64,000 nucleotides of DNA from assembly GCA_963822705.1 (NCBI GenBank), contig CAWGIX010000012.1, forward strand, positions 434,001 to 498,000, given 5' to 3'. The translations under genes were made by a program, and so were the position numbers. Under the pieces are notes generated by a model, which did no database searches, was not told the DNA's origin, and worked only from the letters and a program-made list of their open reading frames with translations. This DNA is from CAVRQM01 sp963822705 (GTDB taxonomy: Bacteria > Pseudomonadota > Alphaproteobacteria > Acetobacterales > Acetobacteraceae). Below, piece after piece: positions 25,360-34,618 of this stretch; position 1 is the stretch's first letter, and each line of letters starts with the position of its first letter.

Positions 25360-26458
25360 TCAGTTGCCGGAAATCTCGAAAGTCGACAGAAATTTTGCCG
25401 CCAGCGCATGGCCTGCACTGTTGAAGCATTTGACGTAGACGTCGGTCTCCACGCTGCTGCTTTCCCAGTTCTGCACGTTGCAGTAGGCGCCGGGGTGGCC
25501 ATAAGCGACGGCCAGCACGTTGCTCGATGTCCACTGGTCTTCGACGTTCATGTACCAGTCATAGGCCCCGACGGCGGTCTCGTGCACCATCATGGGCTCG
25601 CCGTCGATCTGAATGCTGAGTTTGGTCGGCGGCTCATAGGGTGTGGTCGCCTTCGGGTTGCTGGCGAAAATGGCGCCTCCCCCGGTGGCGCCGGCGCTGT
25701 AGTCCGGCATCAGGAAGCGCGTGTACCAAAGCTCGTAAAGGGTGTCGGTCAACACGCCCTGTATGTTCGTGCAGGTGACGTTGATCTCCGCGCCGCTGGA
25801 GTTGCTGGTCCAGCTCTGCACGCCGCAATGCGCCGGTGTCGAGCCGTAGGCGGTGACCTGCAGGCTCGGCTGCTTGTTCGTGAAACCAGGGATCAGCACC
25901 GTGTAATTGCCCGTGCCGTTGCGGGTGATAGTGATTGTGGCGCCGCCGTAGACGTACTGATGCGTGAGCGAGGGGGTATAGCTGGTTGCCGTCGGTTGGT
26001 CAGCAAAGACGAACGCCTGGTCCGGAACATGGTCGGCGCTTGTCCGCGATTCATACATCAGTGTGAAAGAGTTGTTGGCGGGAACGCCGGCGGGGGTAAA
26101 ACAGAGCACGGTCGCGTACACGTCCGTGCCGTTGGTTGAACCCCAGCCGCCAGACTGGCAGAATCTCCCGGACGATCCGTAGGCGGTGACCTCCACATTG
26201 CTGTTCTGCCCGTTGCCCAGTCCGGCGAACCTCACCGTGTAGTCGCCGGGGTAGTCGGTCTCGTTGTGGGTGATGCTGACCGCCCCGCCGGTCGAGTTGT
26301 AAGAGTAGGCGGCGAGCGGCGTGAATGTGGCCGATGCTGTCGGGACGCTGTTCCAGACGAAGCCGACCGCTTCCGCGCGCGCTGCACCCGGGCCAAGCAG
26401 CAGAGCCGCGCTTGCGGTGAGCAGCCGTAGCAGCTCATGATCCAGGACGTGGAGCCAT
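25360..26458 (-). CDS. Secreted protein with three beta-rich repeats, unknown family
   Basis: A signal peptide (LLRLLTASAALLLGPGAARA, cleavage before EAVGF) leads into about 330 residues made of three related units of 90-110 residues. Each unit has a Y-T-V/Y-M-N-V strand, then (V/A)xVTAYG or VAYG, a Cys, a Trp 5-8 residues on, a second Cys about 15 residues later, and a Y/F-rich closing strand: AYGSSGRFCQSGGW...LCF, AYGSTPAHCGVQSW...VTC, AYGHPGAYCNVQNW...VKC. One disulphide per unit is likely. Ser/Thr/Asn-rich composition fits an exported beta-sandwich. The N-terminal few codons need a frame change near 26440, or a CTG start. No enzymatic motif is seen. Confidence 0.7.
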
Positions 26459-26778
26459 CTGCTTTCTTCTCCCTATGGGTTGGCGCAACATTTGCCCGGC
26501 GGGAAGATACCGCAGGTTCTGGACCTGCGCATCCGCAAATAATGCAGGCGCGCAAAAAAGCGCTTTGGCCGGCTCGCGGCCTATCGCGTCATGCGGCGCG
26601 CGTGAGTTGCTCGACTAGCCCGTCTTATGCACCGAAGCCTCGTCTTCGACGTGAAGCCCAGGGGCCACGTAGCTTCGAGCATGGTAGCCTGTCGCAAACT
26701 CTGCCACAGGCGGTTTTCGCATGGCCTATTATAATAAAAGGGGAACAACGTTAGCCGCCTTCATTAGGTCTGTCGGGC
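26459..26778. other. Intergenic region, no gene recognised
   Basis: About 320 bp between the starts and ends of two minus-strand genes. It should hold the promoter of the secreted protein. The composition is mixed, with an AT-rich run TATTATAATAAAA near 26728-26740 that resembles a -10 element on the plus strand, but no plus-strand gene follows it. Confidence 0.4.
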
Positions 26779-27651
26779 CTACCAACCGGCGTAATCGACC
26801 GAACGGTCTGCCCCCCGACGCGCCTGGGCGGCAGCGACGGTGTTCTCCAGCAGGCACGCGATCGTCATCGGCCCTACCCCTCCGGGCACCGGCGTGATCG
26901 CACCCGCCCGCGCCGCCGCCTCGCCATAGGCCACGTCGCCTACCAGCCGGCCGTCCGGGGCGCGGTTGATCCCCACGTCGATCACCACCGCCCCCCCAAG
27001 AATCCAGTCGCCGCGCACCAGTTCCGGCCGGCCGACCGCCGCCACCAGCACCTCGGCGCGGCGGCACTCCTCCACCAGGTTCCGCGTGCGGGAATGTGCA
27101 ACCGTGACGGTTGCGTCCGCCGCCGTGAGCAGGGCGGCCATCGGCTTGCCCACGATGGCCGAGCGCCCCAGCACGACGGCGCGCGCTCCGCGCAAGACCA
27201 CGCCCGCGGCCATGAGCAGTTTCATGACGCCCGCCGGTGTGCAGGGCACCAGCGAGGGCACGCCGTCGTGCAGCCGGCCGACATTGAGCGGGTGAAACCC
27301 GTCCACGTCCTTGGCCGGATCGATCGCCTCCAGCACCGCGCGCGGGCCGACATGCGCCGGCAGCGGCAACTGCACCAGAATGCCGTCCACCGCGGGGTCG
27401 GCGTTCAGCTCCGCGATGGCCCGCAGCAGCCCCGCTTCACCGATGCCGGCTGGCAGAAGCACGGTACGCGACGCGATCCCGGCCGCACCGGCGGCGCGGT
27501 CCTTGTTGCGGACGTAGACTTGGCTCGCCGGATGCTCGCCCACCAGCACCACCGCCAGCCCCGGCCGGTACGGCAGTGCGGCGACCCGCGCCGCCACTTC
27601 GGTACGCACCGCCTGGGCCAGGGCGCGTCCGTCGATGACGCGCGCCGTCAC
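26779..27651 (-). CDS. folD: Methylenetetrahydrofolate dehydrogenase / cyclohydrolase
   Basis: FolD interconverts 5,10-methylene-THF, methenyl-THF and 10-formyl-THF with NADP. GTG 27651 gives VTARVIDGRALAQAVRTEVAARVAAL and 290 residues. The substrate-site motif YVRNKDRAAGAAGI contains the catalytic Lys; ILVQLPLPAHV and the cyclohydrolase/NADP motif VVLGRSAIVGKPMAALL are present, and PVPGGVGPMTIACLLENT is the conserved C-terminal block. It starts 13 bp after yggT and is presumably co-transcribed. Its 10-formyl-THF feeds PurH, encoded elsewhere in this window. Confidence 0.95.
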   Translation of the reverse strand: MTARVIDGRALAQAVRTEVAARVAALPYRPGLAVVLVGEHPASQVYVRNKDRAAGAAGIASRTVLLPAGIGEAGLLRAIAELNADPAVDGILVQLPLPAHVGPRAVLEAIDPAKDVDGFHPLNVGRLHDGVPSLVPCTPAGVMKLLMAAGVVLRGARAVVLGRSAIVGKPMAALLTAADATVTVAHSRTRNLVEECRRAEVLVAAVGRPELVRGDWILGGAVVIDVGINRAPDGRLVGDVAYGEAAARAGAITPVPGGVGPMTIACLLENTVAAAQARRGADRSVDYAGW

Positions 27652-27664
27652 CGCGCGGAAAAAT

Positions 27665-27982
27665 TCAAAACAGCAGGCCCTGCACGTTCCCGAAAGCAAT
27701 CGCCGCATACAGTCGCGCCAGCAGCATCTGGGCCACCCAGATCAGCAGCAGCAGCACGAGGTAACTGAGATCGAGGCCACCGAACATCGGCAGATTGCGA
27801 CGGATGGGGCGCAGCGCCGGCTCGGTCAGACGATAGAGAAAATCCCCGATGGTCCAGACCAGCCGGTTGCGCGTATCGAGCACGCCGAACGACACCAGCG
27901 TCTGCGCGACCGCCGCCAGGATCACCACCCACCAGTACAGGCTGAGCAAGCTCTCGAGGACGCGGAACAAGATGGTGAGCAC
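27665..27982 (-). CDS. YggT family membrane protein
   Basis: A 105-residue protein with two hydrophobic helices flanking a short loop: ILFRVLESLLSLYWWVVILAAVAQTLVSFG and LDLSYLVLLLLIWVAQMLLARLY. The middle has the YggT signature LYRLTEPALRPIRRNLPMFGGLDLSYL. YggT proteins are linked to osmotic shock resistance and septum or cell-shape functions, with no defined biochemical activity. It is the first gene of a likely yggT-folD operon reading leftward. Confidence 0.9.
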   Translation of the reverse strand: MLTILFRVLESLLSLYWWVVILAAVAQTLVSFGVLDTRNRLVWTIGDFLYRLTEPALRPIRRNLPMFGGLDLSYLVLLLLIWVAQMLLARLYAAIAFGNVQGLLF

Positions 27983-28091
27983 GGAACTTCCCTAGGAGAG
28001 GCCGCGCAACCTATCCATGCCTATCCCGCCCTGCAACGCCGCCAATCTTGACTACAGGGCGGCCCGCCAGCATGTTCCGGCCGCGCCGGCG

Positions 28092-28167
28092 GGGGCTGTA
28101 GCTCAGTTGGGAGAGCGCCTCGTTCGCAATGAGGAGGTCAGGGGTTCGATTCCCCTCAGCTCCACCA
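28092..28167 (+). tRNA. tRNA-Ala (anticodon CGC)
   Basis: A 76-nt cloverleaf: acceptor GGGGCTG/CAGCTCC (one G-T pair), D arm GCTCAGTTGGGAGAGC, anticodon stem CCTCG/TGAGG with loop TTCGCAA giving anticodon CGC, variable loop AGGTC, T arm AGGGGTTCGATTCCCCT, encoded 3' ACCA. It reads GCG codons, abundant in this GC-rich DNA. Confidence 0.95.
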
Positions 28168-28188
28168 GCGCCGGCGCGTCTCCCCAAT

Positions 28189-28260
28189 CCGCGCAACGGA
28201 GACATCCTCCGCAAGGGAGACGGGCTGCGCAACGCAGACGGGCTGCGCAACGGAGACGGG
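28189..28260 (+). repeat. Four 18-bp tandem repeats ending at a start codon
   Basis: Four units in perfect register, 28189-28206, 28207-28224, 28225-28242 and 28243-28260. The last reads CTGCGCAACGGAGACGGG; the others differ by 1-6 bases. The array ends one base before the ATG at 28262 of the FkbH-like gene. GGAG in the last unit (28252-28255) is correctly spaced to act as its ribosome-binding site. The tRNA-Ala ends 21 bp upstream. Confidence 0.85.
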
Positions 28261-28261
28261 C

Positions 28262-30182
28262 ATGCCGCAGCCGATACGGCTGATCATTTGGGATTTCCCC
28301 CCGGACCAGTGGGACAAGCCGCTCCGCGACGTGGACGGCGTATGCACCCCGCTCAGCCTGATCCGGCCCCTCGCCCATCGCGGCATCGTCAGCGCGGTCT
28401 GCTCGCAGCACGCCGCCGCCATCCGCACCCGCCTGGAGTCGGGCGGCGTGGAGTTGGGCGGCGTTGCCTCCCTGATGCTGTTTCACGACGAGGTTGCGGC
28501 TGCCAAGGGGCATACCCAGGGCGAGCGGATCGCCGGACTGCTCCGGGCACTCCGGCTGTCGCCCGGCAACGCGCTCCTGATCAGCGTCAGTCCTGATGCG
28601 CTGCGCGAGGCGCTGAATGACCGGCCCGGGATGCAGTTCATCGATGACGACGAGGTGGGCAGGCTCCTCGCAAAGGGGCAGCTGGAGGGGCGCGCCGACC
28701 CGGATCTGCAACGGCTCACGCAGTTCCGGCTTCTGCTTCGCCGTGACGCCGAGGAGCTGCGCGATCCCAGCGCCGCTTTTGCCCCCAACGCGCCCGCCTT
28801 CCTGCGCGGCTGCGACATGCATGTGCGGTTCGACTATGACGTGGCCGGGCAGGTGGACCTGGCCCTCGACCTGATCCGCGATGCCCCTGTGTTCAGTCTT
28901 CCCGCCCACAAGCTGCCGGACGACCCGGAGCAGGCTCGGACCGCGCTGCTGCAGGTGATCAACCAGCCTACCAGTGTCGCAGGGCTGGTCCGGCTGCGTG
29001 ACCGGTTCCTCGACTGGGGGGTGGTCGGGCTCTACGTCATCAATCAGCGCAACCTGCGGCAGTTCGCTTTTTCGCCGCAGGCGGCGGGGCTGGGTGTCGA
29101 CGACTGGGTGTACGACGCGATCGGCCGGCCGCCGCTGCGCGCCAGCAAGGACGTGGAAGCGCACATCACGCGCGAGCGTGCCGACGTCGATTGGATCACC
29201 GTGGATGACTCGCTGCGGACCGACGAGGCGGCGCAGCCGGCGCCATGGATTCCGGTGGTGCGGGCCCGTGGCGCCTGGGACGCCGAGGCCGTGGCGCACT
29301 ACCTGCGTCCGATCGCGGGCGAAACGCTGGTCGAGCCAAGTGTCGCGCGGGAAACGACGCTCCAGGTGCGGACGGACCATTCCTCGCTGCTGCGGCTGGC
29401 GCTGGAGTCACCGTCGTCGGAGGCGATTGCATCCGTGGTGCGGCTCGGCTTTCGGGCCGAGGACTTTTCCACGCGGCTGTTCGAGCCGGCGCCGCCTGGC
29501 AGCGCGATCGTGCTCAGCGTGGCCGCGGATGCCGAGGTGTTCCTGTACCAGCACGTCACGCTGCATTTTGCGCTGCCGGTCGGGATGCTGCGGATGCCCG
29601 GCAAGGATCTGGTCGCACTGGATCTGAACATCTTGCCGCAGGAGAAGCGCAAGCGCGCTGGTCCGGCGCTGGAGCACCTGCGCGCGAATTTCGGTTCCCG
29701 GGGGCTGATTTCCGCCGAGGAAACCGAGGCGAATCTCGCCTGCATTTTTGACCGCGTGCCGCAAGGCTGCACGCTGTTCGTACTGTTGGCCAACGACCAG
29801 CGCATCCGGCAGGGTCGGGCTCCGGTGGTCCGGGCGCCTCAGCGCCAGTTGAACGAAAGCATCCGGCGCGCCGCTTCCGGCCATGAAGCGGTGGTTCTGA
29901 TCGACCCGTCGGAACTTGCTCCCGAAACAGAGTTCGCCGGAAAACGCGGAGCCTGTATCCGCTGCGGCCTTGTTTCGCGCGGCGGCGACGCTCATCGCGC
30001 GCAAGCTGGGGCAGGAGCGAGCGCTCATGCCGGCAGAGGCTCCGCCATCGCCCGAGACGACGGAAAGCGCTGCTGTGGCTGCCACGGCACCGCCGCCAGC
30101 AATGCCGCCGGAAGAACCTCCTCCGGTGCCAGCCCGGCCACGCTCGTTTCTGGGCAGGCTGTTCGGGCGCCAAAGGTCTTAA
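28262..30182 (+). CDS. FkbH-like protein with degenerate HAD phosphatase site
   Basis: About 640 residues. The N-terminal 200 residues align with HAD-IIIC/FkbH proteins: LIIWDFPPDQWDKPL replaces the usual D-x-D-x-T nucleophile motif (Asp11 kept, second Asp lost), AVCSQH retains the motif II Ser, Lys82 is kept, but motif IV reads ISVSPD (107-112) where FkbH has the metal-binding DD. A GNAT-like segment follows (FLRGCDMHVRFDYD, LRDRFLDWGVVGLYVI, FSPQAAGLGVDDWVYDAI, about 180-285). The C-terminal 350 residues are unassigned. A one-base shift near 29945 leads into a Pro-rich tail ending RSFLGRLFGRQRS. Active FkbH enzymes load glyceryl-ACP; this one is probably a non-catalytic relative. No polyketide genes are nearby. 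Confidence 0.62.
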
Positions 30183-30399
30183 GCTGGTCAGGATTATACC
30201 AACAGCGTTCGGATCGGCCCTACACGTTACCCCCTCGTCATGGCCGGACCTGACCCGGGCATCTGCCCTGGCCGTACCATGGTGCGCCATACGGTCACTT
30301 AGCCGTTCGACCAGATCACCGCGGCGCGGCACAAGCGAGCCAGTTACTGCCAGAAGAGACGAACCTGCGGCGCGATCCTATGCCGATACCGCAAATCCG
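30183..30399. other. Intergenic region between convergent genes
   Basis: Some 215 bp between the ends of the FkbH-like gene and the GYD-domain gene. No ORF with support and no convincing terminator hairpin is visible. It marks the left edge of a lower-GC patch extending to about 31.95 kb. Confidence 0.4.
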
Positions 30400-30729
30400 C
30401 TACCCTGGAGGGCGGTACTGGCCCATTGCGGTGTTCGCAGAACGGAAGATGTCGGGCATCCGTGCCATTGAAATTAAGGGGGTGACCTTGAAGTCCGTTA
30501 CCGTGCCGGTGCCAATCACCACCGAAGCCACCGCAGCGGCAGTGTCGTTGTCCGGCAGCTCGGCCAGCATTAGAAACTCGGCGGTGCCTGCCACCATGAA
30601 ATATCGGTCAATCTTTCCATTGAACAATGCGAGCGCGGCACCAGACGCTTCTGTTCGGTCTTCGCACCTTTCAGCCATCCCTTTGAAGGCTGCGGCAGTG
30701 TAGCAACCGGTCACTAAATATTGCGGCAT
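30400..30729 (-). CDS. GYD domain-containing protein
   Basis: A 109-residue protein with the GYD-family layout: MPQYLVTGCYTAAAFKGMAE at the start, GGKIDRYFMV-like NGKIDRYFMVAGTAEFLMLAELPDNDTAAAVASVVIGTGTVTDFKVTPLI in the middle. The family is a ferredoxin-like alpha/beta sandwich (related to dimeric alpha/beta barrels) with no established function; several members are induced under stress. ATG 30729. It lies in the same direction as two membrane protein genes upstream, in a patch of lower GC than the flanking housekeeping genes. Confidence 0.8.
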   Translation of the reverse strand: MPQYLVTGCYTAAAFKGMAERCEDRTEASGAALALFNGKIDRYFMVAGTAEFLMLAELPDNDTAAAVASVVIGTGTVTDFKVTPLISMARMPDIFRSANTAMGQYRPPG

Positions 30730-30806
30730 TTATTGTCTCCCTCGCAAGGCGGAGATGAAAGACCTCCCCGGCCAAAGCTGGCGCGCGCTGGCCGGTGCAA
30801 GCAATA

Positions 30807-31358
30807 TCAAGACTTCTGCAACTCCTTGACGTGTTCAGGATACCAGCCGGTGAATTTTACCGCGCCAAAGAGTGCCAGGATGATGGCAATGACGCCAACG
30901 CGCCGCGGCAGGCCCGGGATATAGAGCAGGGCCAACTCGGCAATCACCATCACACAGAATGCAAGCGCCCAGATTGCCGTGATGACGTAATTGGTGCGGG
31001 CAAACTCGGGGCTGCTCCAGAACTCGGGCGCGACCTGCTCACGGGCGTATTGCAAGGTGAAAGGGCGACCGACTATCATCGAGACGAGAACGATCAGGAG
31101 CAGGCCGGTGTCGACGCATAGTCTGACACCGATGACCGACCAGGTCGGCTCTCCCACTGCCGCATAGAGGGCTAGCCCAGCAAACAGCAACGCCGTGCCG
31201 ATCTCAAGGATTTTGGGTGTCCTCCCAGGGGTGACCCAATCGCGCATGAGCAAGGTCACTGAAACGACGACGCCCGCAAATAATCCCTGCGTAGGCCCGA
31301 TGAGCCTGTCGACGACAGCGAAGGCAATGAACGGCGCGAAAGCTAGCAGGATACCCAT
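30807..31358 (-). CDS. Integral membrane protein, unknown function
   Basis: A 183-residue protein with five or six predicted membrane helices: MGILLAFAPFIAFAVVDRLIG, GLFAGVVVSVTLLM, ILEIGTALLFAGLALYAAV, LCVDTGLLLIVLVSMIVG, YVITAIWALAFCVMVIAELALLYI and VIAIILALFGAVKFTGWY. The loop YAREQVAPEFWSSPEFARTNYVI is polar and contains several aromatic residues. I recognise no named family; it recalls septation-protein-A-like small membrane proteins, but this is a guess. Same strand as the GYD gene, 77 bp upstream of it. Confidence 0.65.
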   Translation of the reverse strand: MGILLAFAPFIAFAVVDRLIGPTQGLFAGVVVSVTLLMRDWVTPGRTPKILEIGTALLFAGLALYAAVGEPTWSVIGVRLCVDTGLLLIVLVSMIVGRPFTLQYAREQVAPEFWSSPEFARTNYVITAIWALAFCVMVIAELALLYIPGLPRRVGVIAIILALFGAVKFTGWYPEHVKELQKS

Positions 31359-31428
31359 CGCACTCTATCCTCACTTTGCACCGCTCATTGGCGATGTGTA
31401 ACGTCAACGCTCCGAGAAGGGACTTACG

Positions 31429-31953
31429 TCAGATTCGGCCTTCTGTAATCGGAGGGATCATCGGCCTAAAGACGGTTTCTCGTTTGGCGATTGTTAAAAG
31501 AACGATAGCGAGCAGAGGGCATATGACGTCCATGTAAAATGGAACACCTGCGTTGCCCGGCGCGAAGTTGCCCGCAATCAGCATCTGCTTGACGTGTCCC
31601 ACGGCATCGCCGAGTAGGAAAATGGAGGCGGCGCTGATTGCTCCCGCCTTGAAGTTCAGATCGCACCAAAAGGAGATACAGGCCGTCACGCCAATGGCTA
31701 AGTCGGCCACGCCAACCTCGAACTGGAAGGGGCTCACTTCCCAACCGATAAGTGCCGCAGCCGTAGTCGGAAAGAAGATGTGAAAAGCCCCGGCCCACAG
31801 CCCTGTAACCCCAATGGGGAGCAGCAGTATCCATGAGAGGAATCGTTCCGCAGCGGACCCATGGCCACGCTGCACAGCCGCTACCGCGAGCGCGAGGACG
31901 AGCAGCAGGGCGGGTAGGTTGTGCAGCACAAATTCGATAGCGTAAGTGATCAT
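31429..31953 (-). CDS. DUF6790-like membrane protein
   Basis: A 174-residue protein with about four or five hydrophobic segments: IEFVLHNLPALLLVLALAVA, FLSWILLLPIGVTGLWAGAFHIFF, VGVADLAIGVTACISFW and MDVICPLLAIVLLTIA. The polar loops contain FGWEVSPFQFEVG-like GWEVSPFQFEVGVADL and LGDAVGHVKQMLIAGNFAPGNAG, which I associate with DUF6790, a family of small membrane proteins without known function. It is the promoter-proximal gene of the leftward set with the 183-residue membrane protein and the GYD protein. The spacing between genes (about 70 bp each) leaves operon structure open. Confidence 0.6.
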   Translation of the reverse strand: MITYAIEFVLHNLPALLLVLALAVAAVQRGHGSAAERFLSWILLLPIGVTGLWAGAFHIFFPTTAAALIGWEVSPFQFEVGVADLAIGVTACISFWCDLNFKAGAISAASIFLLGDAVGHVKQMLIAGNFAPGNAGVPFYMDVICPLLAIVLLTIAKRETVFRPMIPPITEGRI

Positions 31954-32177
31954 GACTGCAGCCTATCATCGTGCACAACCTTGACAAGCATCTGCCGCCG
32001 TCGGCGCGTCCGTCCGGGTCGGAATGCGGTCCATCCTGTCTTTGCTCCGCCGGACATACCGCAGGCGGGTGCGGCAACAGATCGAGCGACGACGACGCTG
32101 ACCGGGACCGGCCTGCCGCGATGGCAACAGAAAAATCCTTGACCCGGCCCGCGCCGCTGTGTGTTAGTGCTCCTGAC

Positions 32178-32872
32178 ATGTGGTTTCTCCCCCGCCCGCC
32201 GCTCCCACCGGATGCCAGCCTCGCCGAGCGGTTTGCCCGGTTCGCCGACGAGGTGGTCCTGGGGCTGGGGGCACGCTGGCATGCGGACCGGATGTCCGGG
32301 GTGGCGTTCATCAGCGTGCAGCTGCTGGAGCTGGTCGGGATCAGGCTGCAGAAGCTCCGCAAAAGGTTTCTTGCCCTGATCGCCCGGGCCCTGGCGGGTC
32401 CGCTGCCGCCGCCGCGGCCGCCCCGGGTCCGGAAAGGACAAAGCCCGAAAGCGACAACGCCCGTTTCCCGAGCCGTTCGGCTGGCTGCTGAAACTGGGGA
32501 CGTGGCGGGTGGCGCCCTGTCAGCGGGATTTGGAGCGGCTGCTGGCGCGATCCCGGGATGCAGGAGTTGCTCCGCAAGGCGCCGCAGGCGGGGCGACTGC
32601 TCCGGCCGCTGTTCTGGATGCTGGCGCTAAAGCCCGACCCGGCGCTCCTGCCGCCGCTGCCGAAGCGGGTTCGCCGAACCGCCCCACCGGCCCCCAACCG
32701 GAACCGGACCCCGCCGCACCGGTCCCCGCCGCACCGGCCCGCAAAGCCGATGCGCAAGCGTCCGGTCCGCACCGAGCCGTATAAGCGCAAGCCGAAGTGG
32801 ACCGAGCCCGGCACGGAGTGGCGCAAGTGGCGCGGCATCTGGATGCTGGAGCCGATCCGAAAACCGGCCTGA
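32178..32872 (+). CDS. Conserved hypothetical protein, two frameshifts
   Basis: Three frames joined give about 230 residues. ATG 32178 begins MWFLPRPPLPPDASLAERFARFADEVVLGLGARWHADRMSGVAFISVQLLELVGIRLQKLRKRFLALIARALAG. After a shift near 32460 it continues LPEPFGWLLKLGTWRVAPCQRDLERLL; after another near 32545 it continues GMQELLRKAPQAGRLLRPLFWMLALKPDPALLPPLPKR and a Pro/Arg-rich tail ending GTEWRKWRGIWMLEPIRKPA at 32872. The pattern (charged helical N-part, a block PEMxxLLxxAPQxGRxLRPLxxML, basic tail) looks like a hypothetical family common in Acetobacteraceae. No function known. Confidence 0.6.
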
Positions 32873-32949
32873 CTGGGCCGCCTGCCCACGCACGCCCATA
32901 TTGTTTCGTATTCGATACATTCATCGGCACCCGGAGCTGGCCTGTAGCT

Positions 32950-34573
32950 TCAGGGCAAGTCGAACAGCGTCAGCGCGACCCGGTGTCCGTTGGAGTAATC
33001 GAACCCGTCGACTCTCCCCAGCAGGCGCGGCGGGGGCTTGCCTGCCGCGCTCAGGAACGGCGCTACCTGTGGGTCGACGACCGCAACTGCCCGGTCCGGT
33101 CCATCGCGCAGAAAGCGCGCCGCTGCCACGGCGTCCAGAAAGCGCGTATTGGTGCCCGCGGCAAACATCAGGCTCGGCTCGGCGTACCCCACCGCCGCCA
33201 GTTCGCCGCCTCCGGCGGAAAAGGCCAGTTGCGCCACTCGGGCAGACACCCACAACGGCGCCTCGCGCGGCAACTCGAACGCCGAGCAAGGCCCAATACA
33301 GCACCGGCACGGCAACCAGCCCCGAGAGGACCGCCCGGCGCATGTCCGTCCCCGCCCGCAGGACCAAGGCCGCAATCAGACCGGCCGCCAGAAGCGCCGG
33401 CAGGCCGATCCAGTCCAGTGGCGCTCGCATGGGTCCGACCACCCACGGCAGCACCGCAGCGCCGATCCCGAACAGCGCGCACGCCGCCAAAAACAGCGCC
33501 GTCGAGGCGATCGCCAGCCAGCGCGGCGCGGATCGGCCGGACCGCAGCAGCCACCAGGCACCCACCAGGCAGAGAGACGGGTAGAGCGGCAGCGGGTAGT
33601 GCGGCAGTTTCGTCGGCACGGCCTCGAACACCAGCCAGGCCGGACCCGCCCAGGCCAGCAGAAAACGCACGGCGGGCTCGCGCCGGGCCGCCCACGCCTG
33701 CGGCAAGGCCCTCAGCACCGCGAACGCCGCCGGAAACAGCGCCGCCGAGAGCGCCAGCAGGTGGTAGCCCGGCGGCGCGCCATGGGCGTCGTCGCCGCCG
33801 CTGATCTTTCCCGCGAGGTCGCCGCCGGCCGCCTCGGCCAGAAATCGGCCGTGGGTCGAAAGCTCGATGGCCACGAACCAGGGCAGCACCACGGCAAGCG
33901 CCAGCGGCACCCCCCAAGCCGGGCGCAATGCACCGAGCCACGCCGCGCGGCGGTCCGCCGCGGCCAACGTCGCCGCCGTGAGCCCCGCGACCATGGGCGT
34001 AATCGGTCCCTTGATCAGGACGCCGACTCCCAGCGCCACCCAGAACGCGGCGGCCTCGCCGGGACCTACACGATCGCGGCCCAAATAGGCGCGGCAGAGG
34101 ATGGCCATGACCACCGTGGTGGCGGCCAGCAGGGAGGCGTCGGTCTTGGCGAGGTGCGCCTCGACCGTGAGCAACACCGAGCCGCCGAGCATGGCGGCGG
34201 CCAAAAGCCCTTGCGGCGGGCCGAACAGGCGGGCGCCGATGGCGCGGGTCACCAGCACCGCCATCAGTGCGCCGATCAGCGACGGCAGCCGGTACGGCCA
34301 GATCGGATTTTTGGCCGCAACCCCCGACAACCGAGCTACCGCCGCGAACGGGGCCTGCAGCCAGTGGATGCCGATCGGCTTGCGGTTGCGCGGCTCCGTC
34401 CCGTTGCGGATGTCGACAAAATCGCCGGTCTCCAGCATCTGCCGCGTGGCCTGGGCGAAGCGGGACTCGTCGCGGTCGGTGGCGGGGATGGTGAAAAACC
34501 CCGGCAGCCAGCACAGCAGGCAATAGACCACCAGAATCAGGCGCGGGTGATCGGATGCCAGGCGCGCGCGCAC
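32950..34573 (-). CDS. GT39/ArnT-like membrane glycosyltransferase, one frameshift
   Basis: An integral membrane sugar transferase that uses polyprenyl-phosphate sugars on the periplasmic side. GTG 34573 gives VRARLASDHPRLILVVYCLLCWLPGFFTIPATDRDESRFAQATRQMLETGDFVDIRNG: the DRDESRFA motif with the catalytic Asp/Glu is diagnostic of the PMT/ArnT clan. About ten further hydrophobic helices follow (GVLIKGPITPMVAGLTAATLAAA, GVPLALAVVLPWFVAIELS, AVPTKLPHYPLPLYPSLCLVGAWWLL). A shift near 33270 moves to the frame carrying the soluble C-terminal domain (LPREAPLWVSARVAQLAF to VALTLFDLP). About 540 residues. It is divergent from rsmB, 45 bp apart. The acceptor (lipid A, glycan or protein) is not shown. 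Confidence 0.82.
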
Positions 34574-34618
34574 GGGCGGCTTGTAGGCTGCGCTTTTGCG
34601 CGCGCACAAGCGAGCGTC

